From Palsa-504 sp963795795 (GTDB lineage Bacteria > Actinomycetota > Actinomycetes > Streptosporangiales > Streptosporangiaceae): a stretch of DNA of 64,000 nt. The stretch covers positions 124,001 to 188,000 of the forward strand of contig CAWCJS010000008.1 in assembly GCA_963795795.1 (NCBI GenBank), read 5' to 3'. The notes beneath the pieces were generated by a model, which searched no databases, was not told the DNA's origin, and was given only the letters and a program-made list of their open reading frames with translations. A program made the translations under genes and the position numbers. This document shows, piece after piece, positions 28,428 through 38,400 of this stretch (its first letter is position 1; every line of letters starts with the position of its first letter).

Positions 28428-28904
28428 TCAGTCGGGTTGGGGATCGAGCCGCCGTAGCAACTTCAGGAACAATTCTATTTTACGAACCTGCTCATCATCG
28501 AGTGGGTCCAGGCTGAAATGCATTATTTCGTTCCGGATTAGCCGAACATCGTGTAGTTCGGCTATAAAGATTGCACGGTCTAGGCCCCAACCTAGACGAT
28601 TCCACCTACCAGGCTCCTCCAGCAGTCGCGCGGACTCGCCGATCGTCAGGTCGCCGGCCGAGGTCACCGATCGTTTAGCATCAGCTGGATCGACGATGGC
28701 AGCTATTTCCTCGCAACTGAAATGCTCGTCTATTAGCCTGCGCAAGCGCCGCTCGACCTCGGCAAGCAGGAAAAACGGCTTCGCTAGAGTGGCGAACTCG
28801 AGGCTGAGATCAGCGGCGGCAGTCGCGGGCTCGTGCTGACGGTGACGCTCTTCTCGCGGCGCGCCGCGCAGGCTGTCTGCCCGGTGCCGTAGGGTCTGCC
28901 CTGA
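28428..28904 (-). pseudogene. HEPN-like C-terminal domain fragment
   Basis: The frame is open from 28904 to 28428 but has no good start; ATG 28745 would begin inside the domain. It reads L-S-L-E-F-A-T-L-A-K-P-F-F-L-L-A-E-V-E then the helix F-S-C-E-E-I, L-G-W-G-L-D-R-A-I-F and L-I-R-N-E-I-M-H-F. The last is an R-x4-H motif of HEPN ribonuclease-type domains. Related actinobacterial proteins carry this all-helical domain behind CBS domains, and those are absent here. Most likely the 3' remnant of a larger gene. If translated from 28745 it would be a 105-residue protein of doubtful fold. Confidence 0.5.
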
Positions 28905-28932
28905 TCAGGTTTCCCGAGATTAGGGCAGGACT

Positions 28933-29337
28933 ATGCCGGTCGTTATCGACACGGTGGCATGGGTGCGTCTGGAGCACGGCAGGATCCTTTGCGCCCGGCC
29001 GCGTGGGAAGGACATCTTCTACATCCCCGGCGGCAAACGCGAAGGAGCAGAAAGTGATCGGCAGACCCTGCTTCGCGAGATCGCCGAGGAGCTAACGGTC
29101 GCACTGCTGCCTGAGACGGTTACGCACGTGGGCACCTATGAGTCAGGCCAGCTGTATGGCGACCCGGACGGTGCGGTAGTGCGGATGAGCTGCTACGCGG
29201 GTGACTACTCGGGAACGCTGGCTGCCAGCAGCGAGATTGACGAGCTCGCCTGGTTCTCCTATGCAGACCGTCCCCGGGTGCCCCCTGTGGATCAGTTGCT
29301 CTTTGACGACCTCAAAGCGACCGGCGAACTGCGATGA
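28933..29337 (+). CDS. Nudix hydrolase
   Basis: A protein of 134 residues. The Nudix box is complete except at one glycine: G-G-K-R-E-G-A-E, then R-E-I-A-E-E-L-T-V, with the metal-binding Glu pair in place. Nudix enzymes hydrolyse nucleoside diphosphate derivatives such as oxidised nucleotides or ADP-ribose; specificity is not readable. AGG three bases before the ATG region (GGGCAGGACT) serves as ribosome site. Single gene between accessory fragments. Confidence 0.9.
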   Translation: MPVVIDTVAWVRLEHGRILCARPRGKDIFYIPGGKREGAESDRQTLLREIAEELTVALLPETVTHVGTYESGQLYGDPDGAVVRMSCYAGDYSGTLAASSEIDELAWFSYADRPRVPPVDQLLFDDLKATGELR

Positions 29338-29733
29338 TGCCGACCACGGCCATTGCTTGCGCGTGTTCGCCACGTCGTCCGGCGCTTTCTGTCAGGCTCA
29401 GCGCCGGAGACAGGATCCCGCGTACTCAAGGACCTGGGAGTGTGCGCTTTTCGTTCATATGGCTGTTTGGGGATCCCCGTGGTCTCCGCGATTAGTGCCA
29501 CGAGCCATGAAACAACTCCGAGAATGTCACCGGCCGCCGTCTCCGGACTCTATCTGCACGATAACTGCCAGACCTCGACTGTACTATCGGTCCCAGTTGA
29601 GACCGGCTCATCGTAACGATGAGTGCTACCGCTTTCCCGCACGTTTGGGTGTATCGCGATGGCGGAAGTTTATTATCGGTTTCGGCGATATCAGGACGCA
29701 CTCTATTCGGCGCGGGCGGCCATTTCAGGCCGG
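29338..29733. other. Non-coding or decayed stretch
   Basis: About 400 bp between the Nudix gene and the SDR fragment. Base composition is lower in GC than the window. No frame shows family motifs, ribosome sites or codon structure typical of the surrounding genes. Probably decayed DNA. Confidence 0.4.
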
Positions 29734-29904
29734 TTATGGACCGGCGTGACTCAGGCGCGGCCGCCAGTCTCGCCTGGGTCGCACGTCTGAGCCGGGAACA
29801 GTGGGTCGCGCGGGGTTCCGTTCGCGCTGGAGGTAGTCGGCCGTCATCCCGCCGTCCACCAGCAGAGTTGTGCCGGAGATGAACTCGGCGTGGCTGCTGG
29901 CGCA
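29734..29904 (-). pseudogene. Short-chain dehydrogenase C-terminal fragment
   Basis: The minus strand reads S-H-A-E-F-I-S-G-T-T-L-L-V-D-G-G-M-T-A-D-Y, the almost invariant end of classical SDR enzymes (the segment closing the NAD site). The rest of the gene is missing: its 5' side runs directly into the terminator hairpin at 29908. A second, different SDR remnant lies at 25170-25380. Not functional. Confidence 0.7.
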
Positions 29905-29907
29905 AAA

Positions 29908-29939
29908 AGTGGTCCCCTGACTGGAGTCAGGGGACCACT
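29908..29939 (-). terminator. Rho-independent terminator of the secreted-protein gene
   Basis: A perfect 14-bp stem (29908-29921 with 29926-29939) and 4-base loop is followed on the minus strand by TTTTT (29908-29904). It lies 21 bp after the stop of the gene at 29961-30554. A canonical intrinsic terminator, rare in such GC-rich DNA. Confidence 0.9.
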
Positions 29940-29960
29940 GATCTTGTTTGGCCGGTTGTA

Positions 29961-30554
29961 TTACCAGTAGCCGTACTGAACCTTCGGCGGCCACCAGTAG
30001 AGAGCCGTCCACACGCCGTGGTTACTCTCGGGAGTGTAGCCGTAGCTCAAATGCGCGAGCAGTTGCTCGAGCCCGCCGCAGAGCCAGGAGAATTTGCCAA
30101 CCTTTGCCACTTGGAACATGGCCACGCAGTCGGCGGTGATGCCGAGGAGCGCTCCGTTGTGGATATCGGTGAAGCTCATGATGATCCAGACGTGAGTGCT
30201 CGTGATGCCCCAGCTCCAGGTCTTCGCGGCGAGGGACGGCTTGCCTGGGGTGGGCATGGCGCCGGTGCCGACCTCGGCGTAGCGGCTGAATGAGGTCACG
30301 ATCGCCTGATCGACCGCCTCCCGCTGGGCCAGCGTGGCCTCCCCGAGCTGCTCCACCTGGGCGCCGCTGAAGTGCGGAGCCGTGCTATTGGCCGCCGGAT
30401 GGGTCGGCATGACGAGGAACGTGACTGCGGCGCTGGCCGCCACGACCGAGAGCGCGGTGCCGACAAGCCGGCCCCTTTTCGGTCCGCCCGGCCGCTTCGG
30501 CACAGCGTGCCTTCCGCCCGGGCTTCCGAGTGATGCGGTAAGTGCGGTACCCAT
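29961..30554 (-). CDS. Small exported or membrane-anchored protein, unknown function
   Basis: A protein of 197 residues. ATG 30554 follows a strong AGGAG. A basic stretch (R-P-G-G-P-K-R-G-R) precedes a single hydrophobic helix (residues about 31-50), so it is a signal anchor or long signal peptide. The outer part has two Cys and ends N-H-G-V-W-T-A-L-Y-W-W-P-P-K-V-Q-Y-G-Y-W. That Trp/Tyr-rich tail recurs in small actinomycete secreted proteins of unknown role. It is divergent from an XRE/NB-ARC regulator across a strong palindrome and has its own intrinsic terminator, so it is likely the regulator's target. Confidence 0.75.
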   Translation of the reverse strand: MGTALTASLGSPGGRHAVPKRPGGPKRGRLVGTALSVVAASAAVTFLVMPTHPAANSTAPHFSGAQVEQLGEATLAQREAVDQAIVTSFSRYAEVGTGAMPTPGKPSLAAKTWSWGITSTHVWIIMSFTDIHNGALLGITADCVAMFQVAKVGKFSWLCGGLEQLLAHLSYGYTPESNHGVWTALYWWPPKVQYGYW

Positions 30555-30644
30555 TGGATCTCCTGTATCAGCGCGTCGCCTGGCTTATGCCTTAGCGGTC
30601 CTTATCGGACCGGCACGCTCTATGCTCGGCGGAGGGGTGGTACC

Positions 30645-30676
30645 GAACCAACGGTTCGGCTCGAACCGTTCGGTTC
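30645..30676. promoter_or_regulatory. Palindromic operator between divergent genes
   Basis: AACGGTTCG (30650-30658) and CGAACCGTT (30662-30670) form a perfect 9-bp inverted repeat with a 3-base spacer. Matching GAACC and GGTTC extend it outwards on both sides to 30645 and 30676 with a one-base gap. It sits 41 bp before the regulator start and 91 bp before the secreted-protein start. The best candidate binder is the adjacent XRE-type regulator. Confidence 0.7.
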
Positions 30677-30716
30677 TCCGGTGGTCGGCCTACGCAGTGG
30701 CCGTGGAAGGCGGCTT

Positions 30717-33497
30717 ATGACCGACGTAGGACGTGCTGAGCAGCAGCGCCGGGCACGAGAGCGCCTGGCCGAAGCTCGCAACAGCATCCGCAGCGAGCGC
30801 CGGGAAGTGATGGCCAGGCTAGGGCGCGAGCTGCTGGGATGGCGGGAACGAAGCGGAATCAAGCAGCAGGATCTCGCGGCGAAAGGCTGCGTCAGCGCGA
30901 CTGTGGTCCGCCGGATAGAGAAGGGGGACTACGAGTCGGCGCCCCACCAATCGCTTATTACCGCGGTGGCTCGCCTTGGTGGGCCGTCCGGTGAACTGCA
31001 GGAGCTTGTCCAGGCCTTCCGGGCCCTGCAGACGCGGCAACGACACGTCGACAAGCTCCTCTCGTGCAAGGAAGTGCCTTACAACACAGACTGGCTCGAC
31101 GGCGAGGAGGGGCACGCGCGGCTCGCGGATGGGCTCAGGCCCGCGACCTCGCCGAGGTCGCCGTCGCTGTTTGTGGGCCGGCGCGAGGAGCTGGCTACCC
31201 TGGCGCATCTGGTCAGCACCCAGAGACTGGTTACGGTGGTGGGGCCGGGCGGTATCGGCAAGACCGCACTGTGCCTGCGCTTTGCCGAGTCACTCCCGCT
31301 TTCGCTGGCGGGTGCCTGGTTCGCCGACCTGTCGGGCGTCCCTCCCGGCGAACCGGTGCTGCCGCTGCTGGCCAATCTGGTTCTCGAAGATACGGGTGCT
31401 GCCGGAGACGATGCCGATGTCCTGGCCAGGCTCGGCGCCGAGCTCGCCGATGCGCCTGCGCTCATCATCCTCGACAACTGTGAGCACGTCGTAGCCTCCG
31501 CCGCCACGGCGATCAGGCGGATCCTGAGTGCCTGCCCGGGCGCCCGCATCCTCGCCACCAGCCGGGAGCCTTTGCATCTGCCGAACGAATGGGTCATGAC
31601 CGTCGGGCCGATGCCAGTCGCGAGCCGCGACGGGCTACCTTCCGAGCCAGGCGACGCCGTCGAACTGTTCATCCGCCTGCTCAGGCAAGCCCGCGGTGAA
31701 GATCCCGAACTGAGTTCAGGGCAGGTCGCCGCCGTGGCGGAGTTGTGCCGCGCGCTCGATGGCATTCCGCTGAGCATCGAACTCGCTGCCGCCCGCGCCC
31801 GCACGCTGCCGGTCAGCGACATAGCAGCGAGCGTCGGGCGAGGGCTGGCCATACTGAGCGGTGGCCGCGGGGAAATTCCCCGTCATCAGGCGATCGAGGC
31901 GACCATCAGCTGGAGCTGGAACCTGCTCGAGCCGGATGAGCAACGCGCCCTGAGCCGGCTCGCCATCTTGACCGCGCCGTTCACGTTCCGGTGCGGAGCG
32001 ACCGTGGCACACGAAGACCTCGACGACGGTGAACGCCTGGTCGCCGCGCTGGCTGACAAGTCGCTCGTATCGCGGGAAATGGACAAGAGCGGCGACGCCC
32101 GGTTCAAGGTCCTGGGAGTAGTGCGGAGCTTCGCCAGCAGGCAGCTGGATCCGGCCGATCGTCAGCAGGCGACCCGGCGGCTCATGCACTGGGCTCTTGA
32201 TGTCACCCGCATAAACGAGGCTGACTTCCAGCAGCCAGAAACGATCGAGCGCCTCGATGCCGAATTCCCGCTGATGCGCATCGCGCTTGAGGACGGTGCA
32301 GAATCGCCGGCCGACCAGGTCCGCCTGGCCGTCGCGATCTGGCCGTTCTGGCATATCCGCTCGCTATCTGGCTACGGCTGCCGGTTCCTGGCCCAGGGGG
32401 TTGACGAAGGCACCACGCTGACCCTCGCCGAACGCGGGCGGGCGCTGGGCATCCTGGCGAATCTCCTGGCCTATCAAGGGCGCTACGCAGAGTCGATCGA
32501 CGCCGCGCAGCGCAGCGTCCAAGCGCTGCGCGACCTCGGTGACCCCAGGCAGCTCAGGCATGGCCTGCTGACTCTCCTGGGCTGCCTGATCGAGGCGCGC
32601 CGGTTCGGCCAGGCTGACTCTTGCCTGGCCGAGATAACCGCCATTCCCGGGCCGATCGAACTGCCGACCATGGGCGACCTGAACGTGCGCCAGGGCCTGC
32701 TCTGCCTGCATCGCGGCGATCCGCGTGAGGCGATCCGGTTGCTGACCGATGCGGTCGGCTGCTTCAGCATCGAGAAGATGACCCTGGCCAATGGTTTCTG
32801 CCTCGGATACCTGTCCGTAGCCCTGCGGCGAGCGGGCGACCTCGACGCGTCGTTGCGGATCGCGCTCGAGGCCAGGGAGCTCCTCGGCGATACGTTCGGG
32901 CCAAGCTGCGAAGCCGAGGTGATCGTGGGCCTGGCGGCGGCCTACCTGGCGCTCGGAAGGCAGGAGGACGCCCTCGGCGCGCTGGACGAGATGCCCGCGG
33001 ACGAGCAGATCAGGCCGCAGACCCGGGTCCATGCGCTGGTCCTGCGGGTCATGGCCGCTAGCGCGGCGGCGCCATCGGCGGCCGCGTCCTTCCTCCTGTC
33101 GCATGCCGGGGAGTTTGCGGGCGCTAACCAGGAACAGGCGGTGCTGCTGGTGCGAGCCACCCAGGAAATCGCCTACCGGTCAGCGGCCTACGAGAACGCC
33201 GCGCTCCTGTTGGGCATGGTCATGAGATTGGGCTCGGATACTCAGGATGTCGAGGTCGGGTTGCCGGAATTCGAGTCTTCGCGCCTGCATCACCACCTCC
33301 CGGAGCCGGTCATGGCGGCACTGATCAGCGACGGACGGAACACAGATCCGAGGGTGGCCTGCCGCCTGGCCGTCACCGCGCTGACGGAGCTGGCGGCGGA
33401 AGGGCGTGCGCCGCTGCCGCAACGGGCGGTGGACCCGTCGGTTACGTTCGGGACCCGGCTCATGCTGATCGCGCCGCATACTCCTGCGCCATCTTGA
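30717..33497 (+). CDS. XRE/NB-ARC/TPR STAND transcriptional regulator
   Basis: A protein of 926 residues. An XRE helix-turn-helix lies near residues 33-90 (K-Q-Q-D-L-A-A-K-G-C-V-S-A-T-V-V-R-R-I-E). An NB-ARC type NTPase follows: Walker A G-P-G-G-I-G-K-T at about 174-186, Walker B L-I-I-L-D-N-C-E, and G-I-P-L-S-I-E-L-A-A-A-R-A in the ARC part. TPR-like helices continue to the C-terminus. ATG 30717 follows GGAAGG. In STAND regulators a ligand sensed by the repeats triggers ATP-dependent assembly and DNA binding. It is divergent from a small secreted protein with a strong palindrome between. Confidence 0.9.
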   Translation: MTDVGRAEQQRRARERLAEARNSIRSERREVMARLGRELLGWRERSGIKQQDLAAKGCVSATVVRRIEKGDYESAPHQSLITAVARLGGPSGELQELVQAFRALQTRQRHVDKLLSCKEVPYNTDWLDGEEGHARLADGLRPATSPRSPSLFVGRREELATLAHLVSTQRLVTVVGPGGIGKTALCLRFAESLPLSLAGAWFADLSGVPPGEPVLPLLANLVLEDTGAAGDDADVLARLGAELADAPALIILDNCEHVVASAATAIRRILSACPGARILATSREPLHLPNEWVMTVGPMPVASRDGLPSEPGDAVELFIRLLRQARGEDPELSSGQVAAVAELCRALDGIPLSIELAAARARTLPVSDIAASVGRGLAILSGGRGEIPRHQAIEATISWSWNLLEPDEQRALSRLAILTAPFTFRCGATVAHEDLDDGERLVAALADKSLVSREMDKSGDARFKVLGVVRSFASRQLDPADRQQATRRLMHWALDVTRINEADFQQPETIERLDAEFPLMRIALEDGAESPADQVRLAVAIWPFWHIRSLSGYGCRFLAQGVDEGTTLTLAERGRALGILANLLAYQGRYAESIDAAQRSVQALRDLGDPRQLRHGLLTLLGCLIEARRFGQADSCLAEITAIPGPIELPTMGDLNVRQGLLCLHRGDPREAIRLLTDAVGCFSIEKMTLANGFCLGYLSVALRRAGDLDASLRIALEARELLGDTFGPSCEAEVIVGLAAAYLALGRQEDALGALDEMPADEQIRPQTRVHALVLRVMAASAAAPSAAASFLLSHAGEFAGANQEQAVLLVRATQEIAYRSAAYENAALLLGMVMRLGSDTQDVEVGLPEFESSRLHHHLPEPVMAALISDGRNTDPRVACRLAVTALTELAAEGRAPLPQRAVDPSVTFGTRLMLIAPHTPAPS

Positions 33498-33527
33498 GCC
33501 CCAACGGCCTGTGCGAGGAGGGTAGCT

Positions 33528-35363
33528 TCAGCGCAGGCGCCACAGGCGTACGGTCCGGTCATGGCTGCCGCTGGCGAGCGTGCTGCCGTCCGGGCTGAAC
33601 GCCACCGAGGTCACGGCCTTGGCGTGGCCGGTGAGAATGGCGATCCGGGTCCGGGTGGCCGTATCCCAGAGCTGGACCGTCGTGTCCGCGCCGCCACTGG
33701 CGAGCATGGAGCCGTCCGGGCTGAACGCCACGGAGAACACCGGAGACAAGCCGTCGGTGAGGACGGCGACACACGTGCGGGCGGCCACGTCCCACAGCCT
33801 GATGGTCTGGTCGACGCTGCCGCTGGCGAGGGTGGTGCCGTCCGGGCTGAACGCGACCTGGCGCACCATCTCGCCGTGGCCGGTGAGCGTGGCGATATAG
33901 GTGCGCGCGGCCACGTCCCACAAGCGGATCGTGTGATCACCACAGCCGGTGGCCAGCATCTGGCCGTCCGGGTCGAACGCCACCGAGTACACCCATCCGC
34001 CGTGCCCGCTAAGAGTGGCGATGCAGGTGCGCCCGGCCATGTCCCACAGGCGGACGGTCTTGTGGCAGTTGCCCGTGGCGAGCAGGGCGCCGTCGGGACT
34101 GAACGCCACCGACATCACGTCGGTATCGTCGGCCAGGGTGACAGGGCCCTTGCGGAACCGTTCACCCATCCGCCACAAGTGCACCGGCTGACCCGCGATG
34201 CCGCTGGCCAGGAGAGCGCCATCCGGGCTAAACGCCACGGAGAATGCGGCGCCCTCGGGACCGGTCAGGGCCGCGGTGCAGGTGTGGCTGCCCACGTCCC
34301 ACAGCCGGACCCGGCGGCCGCCCTTGACCAGCGATCCGTCCGGCCTGACCCCCTGGTCGCAGCCGCTGGCGAGCATCGTGCCGGCCGGCCCGAAGGCCAC
34401 CGAGTACACTCTCCCGCCCTGGCCGTCGAGGACGGCGGTGCGCACCGTCGGCTCCTGCCGGGCTGCGGAAAGGACCGCGGCCGGCCCGGTCGGCGGCGCC
34501 GCGGCCGGCGACCTGGGGGTCACTACGGGCGAACCGGAATGCAGGAGAGCGGCCAGCTGCCGGGCGAGCGTACCGGCGTCCGGCCGCTGGCTCGGTGCCT
34601 TGCTCAGCAGCGCGCTGATGACCGGCGCCAGCGGGCCCGCAAGCTGCGGGATCGGCGGCGGCCGGGTAACGATAGCGGTCAGGAGCGCGGTCAGGGTCGG
34701 CCCGTCGAACGGCGGGCATCCTTCCACCGCGGTGTACAGGGTCGCGCCGAGCGCCCACAGGTCGACCGGGGCGCCGACGGACGCACCGTCGATCTGTTCC
34801 GGGGCCATGTACTGCGGCGTTCCGATGAGTGCTCCTTCGGCGGTTAGCTCCGTGGTGGCGTCGAGAAGGCGAGCGACACCGAAGTCGGTGAGCACGGTGC
34901 GGCGCTCGGCCAGCAGCACGTTGCCGGGCTTGAGGTCGCGGTGGACGACACCGGCCGCGTGGGCGTGCGCTAGGGCGTCGGCGAGGTCCGCGCCGAGCGC
35001 GGCGACCTGCTCCCAGGGCAGGCGCCCGTCCCGCGCGATGACCTTTTCCAAAGAAGGACCTGAGACATATTCCAAGACGGTCCATGGCACGTCATCGAAA
35101 TGCACGGCGTCGTAGACGGTAACGATGCTCGGATGGCGCAGCCGGGCCACGGCCCGCGCTTCGCGCAGGGTCCGCGCGATCAGGTTGTGGCGTTCTGTCC
35201 CCTGCAGCCCCGCTGGCAGCAGGATCTCCTTGACGGCCACCGAGCGGGCGAGGATTTCGTCGTGGCCGCGCCAGACCTGGCCCATGGCGCCTTTACCGAC
35301 CGGCTCGATCAGCCGGTACCGCCCGCAGAGGAGTTGCCCGGCCCGTCCCGCCATGGCAGTCAT
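33528..35363 (-). CDS. Ser/Thr protein kinase with C-terminal WD40 propeller
   Basis: A protein of 611 residues. The kinase domain (about 10-265) has G-K-G-A-M-G-Q-V, V-K-E-I, catalytic H-R-D-L-K-P-G-N, D-F-G-V-A and A-P-E-Q. An Ala/Pro linker of about 40 residues leads to seven WD40 blades (F-S-P-D-G...L-W-D pattern, residues 305-611), enough for one closed propeller. There is no transmembrane helix, so the protein is cytoplasmic, unlike PknB-type receptors. ATG 35363 is chosen; GTG 35387 and ATG 35354 are possible. It is divergent by about 110 bp from the nSTAND1-WD40 gene, which has the same repeat type, suggesting a functional pair. Confidence 0.9.
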   Translation of the reverse strand: MTAMAGRAGQLLCGRYRLIEPVGKGAMGQVWRGHDEILARSVAVKEILLPAGLQGTERHNLIARTLREARAVARLRHPSIVTVYDAVHFDDVPWTVLEYVSGPSLEKVIARDGRLPWEQVAALGADLADALAHAHAAGVVHRDLKPGNVLLAERRTVLTDFGVARLLDATTELTAEGALIGTPQYMAPEQIDGASVGAPVDLWALGATLYTAVEGCPPFDGPTLTALLTAIVTRPPPIPQLAGPLAPVISALLSKAPSQRPDAGTLARQLAALLHSGSPVVTPRSPAAAPPTGPAAVLSAARQEPTVRTAVLDGQGGRVYSVAFGPAGTMLASGCDQGVRPDGSLVKGGRRVRLWDVGSHTCTAALTGPEGAAFSVAFSPDGALLASGIAGQPVHLWRMGERFRKGPVTLADDTDVMSVAFSPDGALLATGNCHKTVRLWDMAGRTCIATLSGHGGWVYSVAFDPDGQMLATGCGDHTIRLWDVAARTYIATLTGHGEMVRQVAFSPDGTTLASGSVDQTIRLWDVAARTCVAVLTDGLSPVFSVAFSPDGSMLASGGADTTVQLWDTATRTRIAILTGHAKAVTSVAFSPDGSTLASGSHDRTVRLWRLR

Positions 35364-35471
35364 GCTAGCCCGGCCCTGAGGCAGCACGATCTGCGTGACC
35401 TGGAACGGAAACTGAATTGTCCCCTTCCTGGCGCAATTGGCGGGCTATGCTGCCGCCGGGGGTGGGTCTTG

Positions 35472-38400
35472 ATGGACACGGGCCGCGCAGGTGAGCCGCC
35501 TTTGATCGGCGACAATGCAGAAATCCGGCGCTTTCGTGATGCCGTGCGCGCCAGGATCGAGCGCGCCGCCGCAGATGCCGGGGGTGACCTACGCGAGATT
35601 CCCCCGGTCGTTTTGTTGTCGCTATTGTGCGCGAGTGCATTCAGCGCAGCGGCTAGCCAAACGGCGGGAGCACCGACCCTGGGGTCGCTGTCGTCCCGGG
35701 TCGTACTCCCCGATCTGATCTCGGCCGCGATCGACGGCGCCCGGGCCCGGAGCCAGGGGCACATGCAGCCGCACGACCTGGAACGAGAGATCTACCGGCA
35801 GCTCGAGCGAGCCCTGATCGCGCAGGACCAGCGTGCGGCGGTCTTGCGGACCGAGATCGCCGAGGTGCTCGCGGAAACCGGCGCGCTGCGGGACGTGCTG
35901 TCCGGCGCCATCGAGACGGGGAACGAGCGGCTCCGCAACGATGTCATTTCGACCATCGACACGCTCAGCGGCGGATATCCCGAGATGGCCTTCCTGCTCC
36001 GCGCGAGCGACCAGGAGACCGCGCAGATACAGCGGCACCTGGACGGGCAAGGTGCCGAGTTCCGCCTGCTCAGCGACACGATCCGCCGCCAGTCGGCCGA
36101 TGTGCGGATCGCCCGGGAGGACCTCGCCGCCATCAAGTACCGCCAGGCCGGCCCGCGCTGGGACGCCGGGTGCCCATACCGGGGGCTGCTTCCGTTCGAC
36201 CAGGAACACGCCGAGGTTTTCTGCGGCCGGCAACGGCTCACCGCCGAGCTGGTCGTCAAGCTGGCGGGACGTCTGGCCGGGCCGAGCATGGTTGTCCTGT
36301 CCGGCGCATCCGGGGCGGGCAAGTCGTCCTTGCTGCACGCGGGCCTGCTCCCGGCGCTGGCCGCGGGCATCCAGCTGGAAGGCTCCGAGCACTGGCCCCG
36401 CGTCGTCATGACGCCGACCGGCGACCCGCTGACCGAGCTGGCGAACCGCCTGGCCGCGCTGAGCGGCGGCGATGCCGCGGCCATCAGGAACGGTCTCGCC
36501 GCCGATCCTGACCGGGCCCAGCTCGTGGTCGGCCAGGCGGTCCTGGACAGGGACAGGCAGGGTAACGGCTCCTCGCCGGCTGCCGCCCTCCGGCCTGGGC
36601 GGCTGGTCCTGGTCATCGACCAGTTCGAAGAGGTCTTCACCTTGGCCCCCGGCCGCGGCGATGCCGGCCAGCAGGCGTTCATCGCCGCACTGTGCGCGGC
36701 GGCGAGCCAGCCGCTCGCCGCGGGCGGTGAGCCGCCGACCGTGGTGGTCATCGCGGTCCGGGGTGACTTCTGGGCCCGGTGTGCCGCTCACGCCGGACTG
36801 GCCCGGCTGATGCAGGACGGCATGTTCGTGGTCGGCCCGATGACGGGCACGGAGCTGCGCGAGGCGATCACCGGCCCGGCGATCGCGGCCGGGCTTGCGG
36901 TCGACGCTGACCTGGCCGACGCGGTCCTCGCGGACCTGCGCACGGCAGGCCAGGACGAGGCGGAGGGGACCTTGCCGCTGCTGTCCCAGGCGATGATGCT
37001 GACCTGGCAACGGCGCGACGGCAATCACCTGACCGTCCAGGGGTATCGCGAGACCGGCGGAGTCGCCCGCAGCGTCGAGTTCAGTGCCGAGGCGGTGTAC
37101 GAGGCCCTCCCGGATGCCGGGCAGCAGATCGCCAGGGAGCTCTTCCAGGCCCTGGTCCTGGTCGGGCCGGACGGCCAGCTCGCCCGCCGTACCGTGCCCC
37201 GGGCCGAGCTGGCCGCGGGGCGGCGCGATCCCGCCCGTCGCGCGCTCGGCACCGTACTAGAGGCCTTCGCCAGCAGCCGTCTGCTGGTCCTGGACGGCGA
37301 CACCGTCCAGATCGCCCACGACGTGCTGCTGCGCGCGTGGCCCAGGCTGCGCGGCTGGCTCGACAGCGAACAGGCCAACTGGATCCTTTATACGCAACTG
37401 CAGGAGGACGCCGCCGAATGGGCCGAGCACGGCCGGGACTCCTCCTTCCTGTACCGGGGGAACCAGCTCGCCGCCATCGAGCAGGCCGCGACGCGGTGGG
37501 CGGCCGACTCGGTCCGTTACCCATCCCTAGCCGGCGACCAGTCAGGCTTCCTGGAAGGAAGCCTGCGGCAGGCCGCTCGCACCGCCCGCACGCGGCGCGC
37601 GGCGGTGCTAGCCCTGGCGCTGCTGGTCGTGCTCTCGCTCGCCGGCGCGGGGATCGCCGGGCTGGCGGACCGGACGGCAAACCAGCAGCGCAATGCGTCG
37701 GTCTCGAGCCAGCTCGCCGCAGAAAGCGAAACGTTCGACACGCCAGACCCGGAGATGGCGTCCTTGCTGGCCGCTGCGGCCTGGAGCGTCGCGCCGACCG
37801 AACAAGCCCGCGTGGCCATGTGGGATGCCGCGGCTCAGCCGGTCAGGGCGGTGCTGAACGCGACCGGCGCCCTCATCAGCGCGGTGGCCATCAGCCCGGA
37901 CGGGAAGATACTCGCCGCCGCTTCCGAGGACGGCGCGATCCGGCTGTGGGAGATCCCGGAACAGCGCGAAATCGCGAACGTGGGCAGCAACCTCAGCCCT
38001 GCTGAGGAGATGACCTTCAGCCCGGATGGCCGCGTTCTCGCGGTCGTGGGCTACAACAACAAGATCCAGCTGTGGAACGTCGCAGATCTGCGGCGGCTCG
38101 GCACGCTGATAACGGGTGACGCCATCGCGTTCGGCCCAGCGGGCCACCTCATGGCCGCGGTCAGCGATGCCAACGTGACACGGCTGCTGAATCTGGCATC
38201 CGGCCGCCAGGTCGGCCGCTCCGTGCCGGGTCAGGCGGCGGCGTTCAGCCCGGACGGCAGGACGATCGCCACCGCGGACAACTCCGGGCAAGTCCTCTTG
38301 TGGAACGCCGCAACTCAGGCACCCGCCGGTCCGCCCCTAGGGCGCAGCTCGCAGCCGGTAACTCAGATCCGCTTCAGCCCTGACGGCCGGGTCCTGGCGA

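Noticed and set aside
29961..30554. Small secreted protein considered as a bacteriocin or RiPP precursor
   Set aside because: At 197 residues with a signal anchor it is too long, and no modification enzyme, protease or transporter is next to it.
30717..33497. STAND regulator considered as a SARP/AfsR antibiotic regulator
   Set aside because: It has an XRE helix-turn-helix, not an OmpR-type winged helix followed by a BTAD domain, and no biosynthetic genes are nearby.
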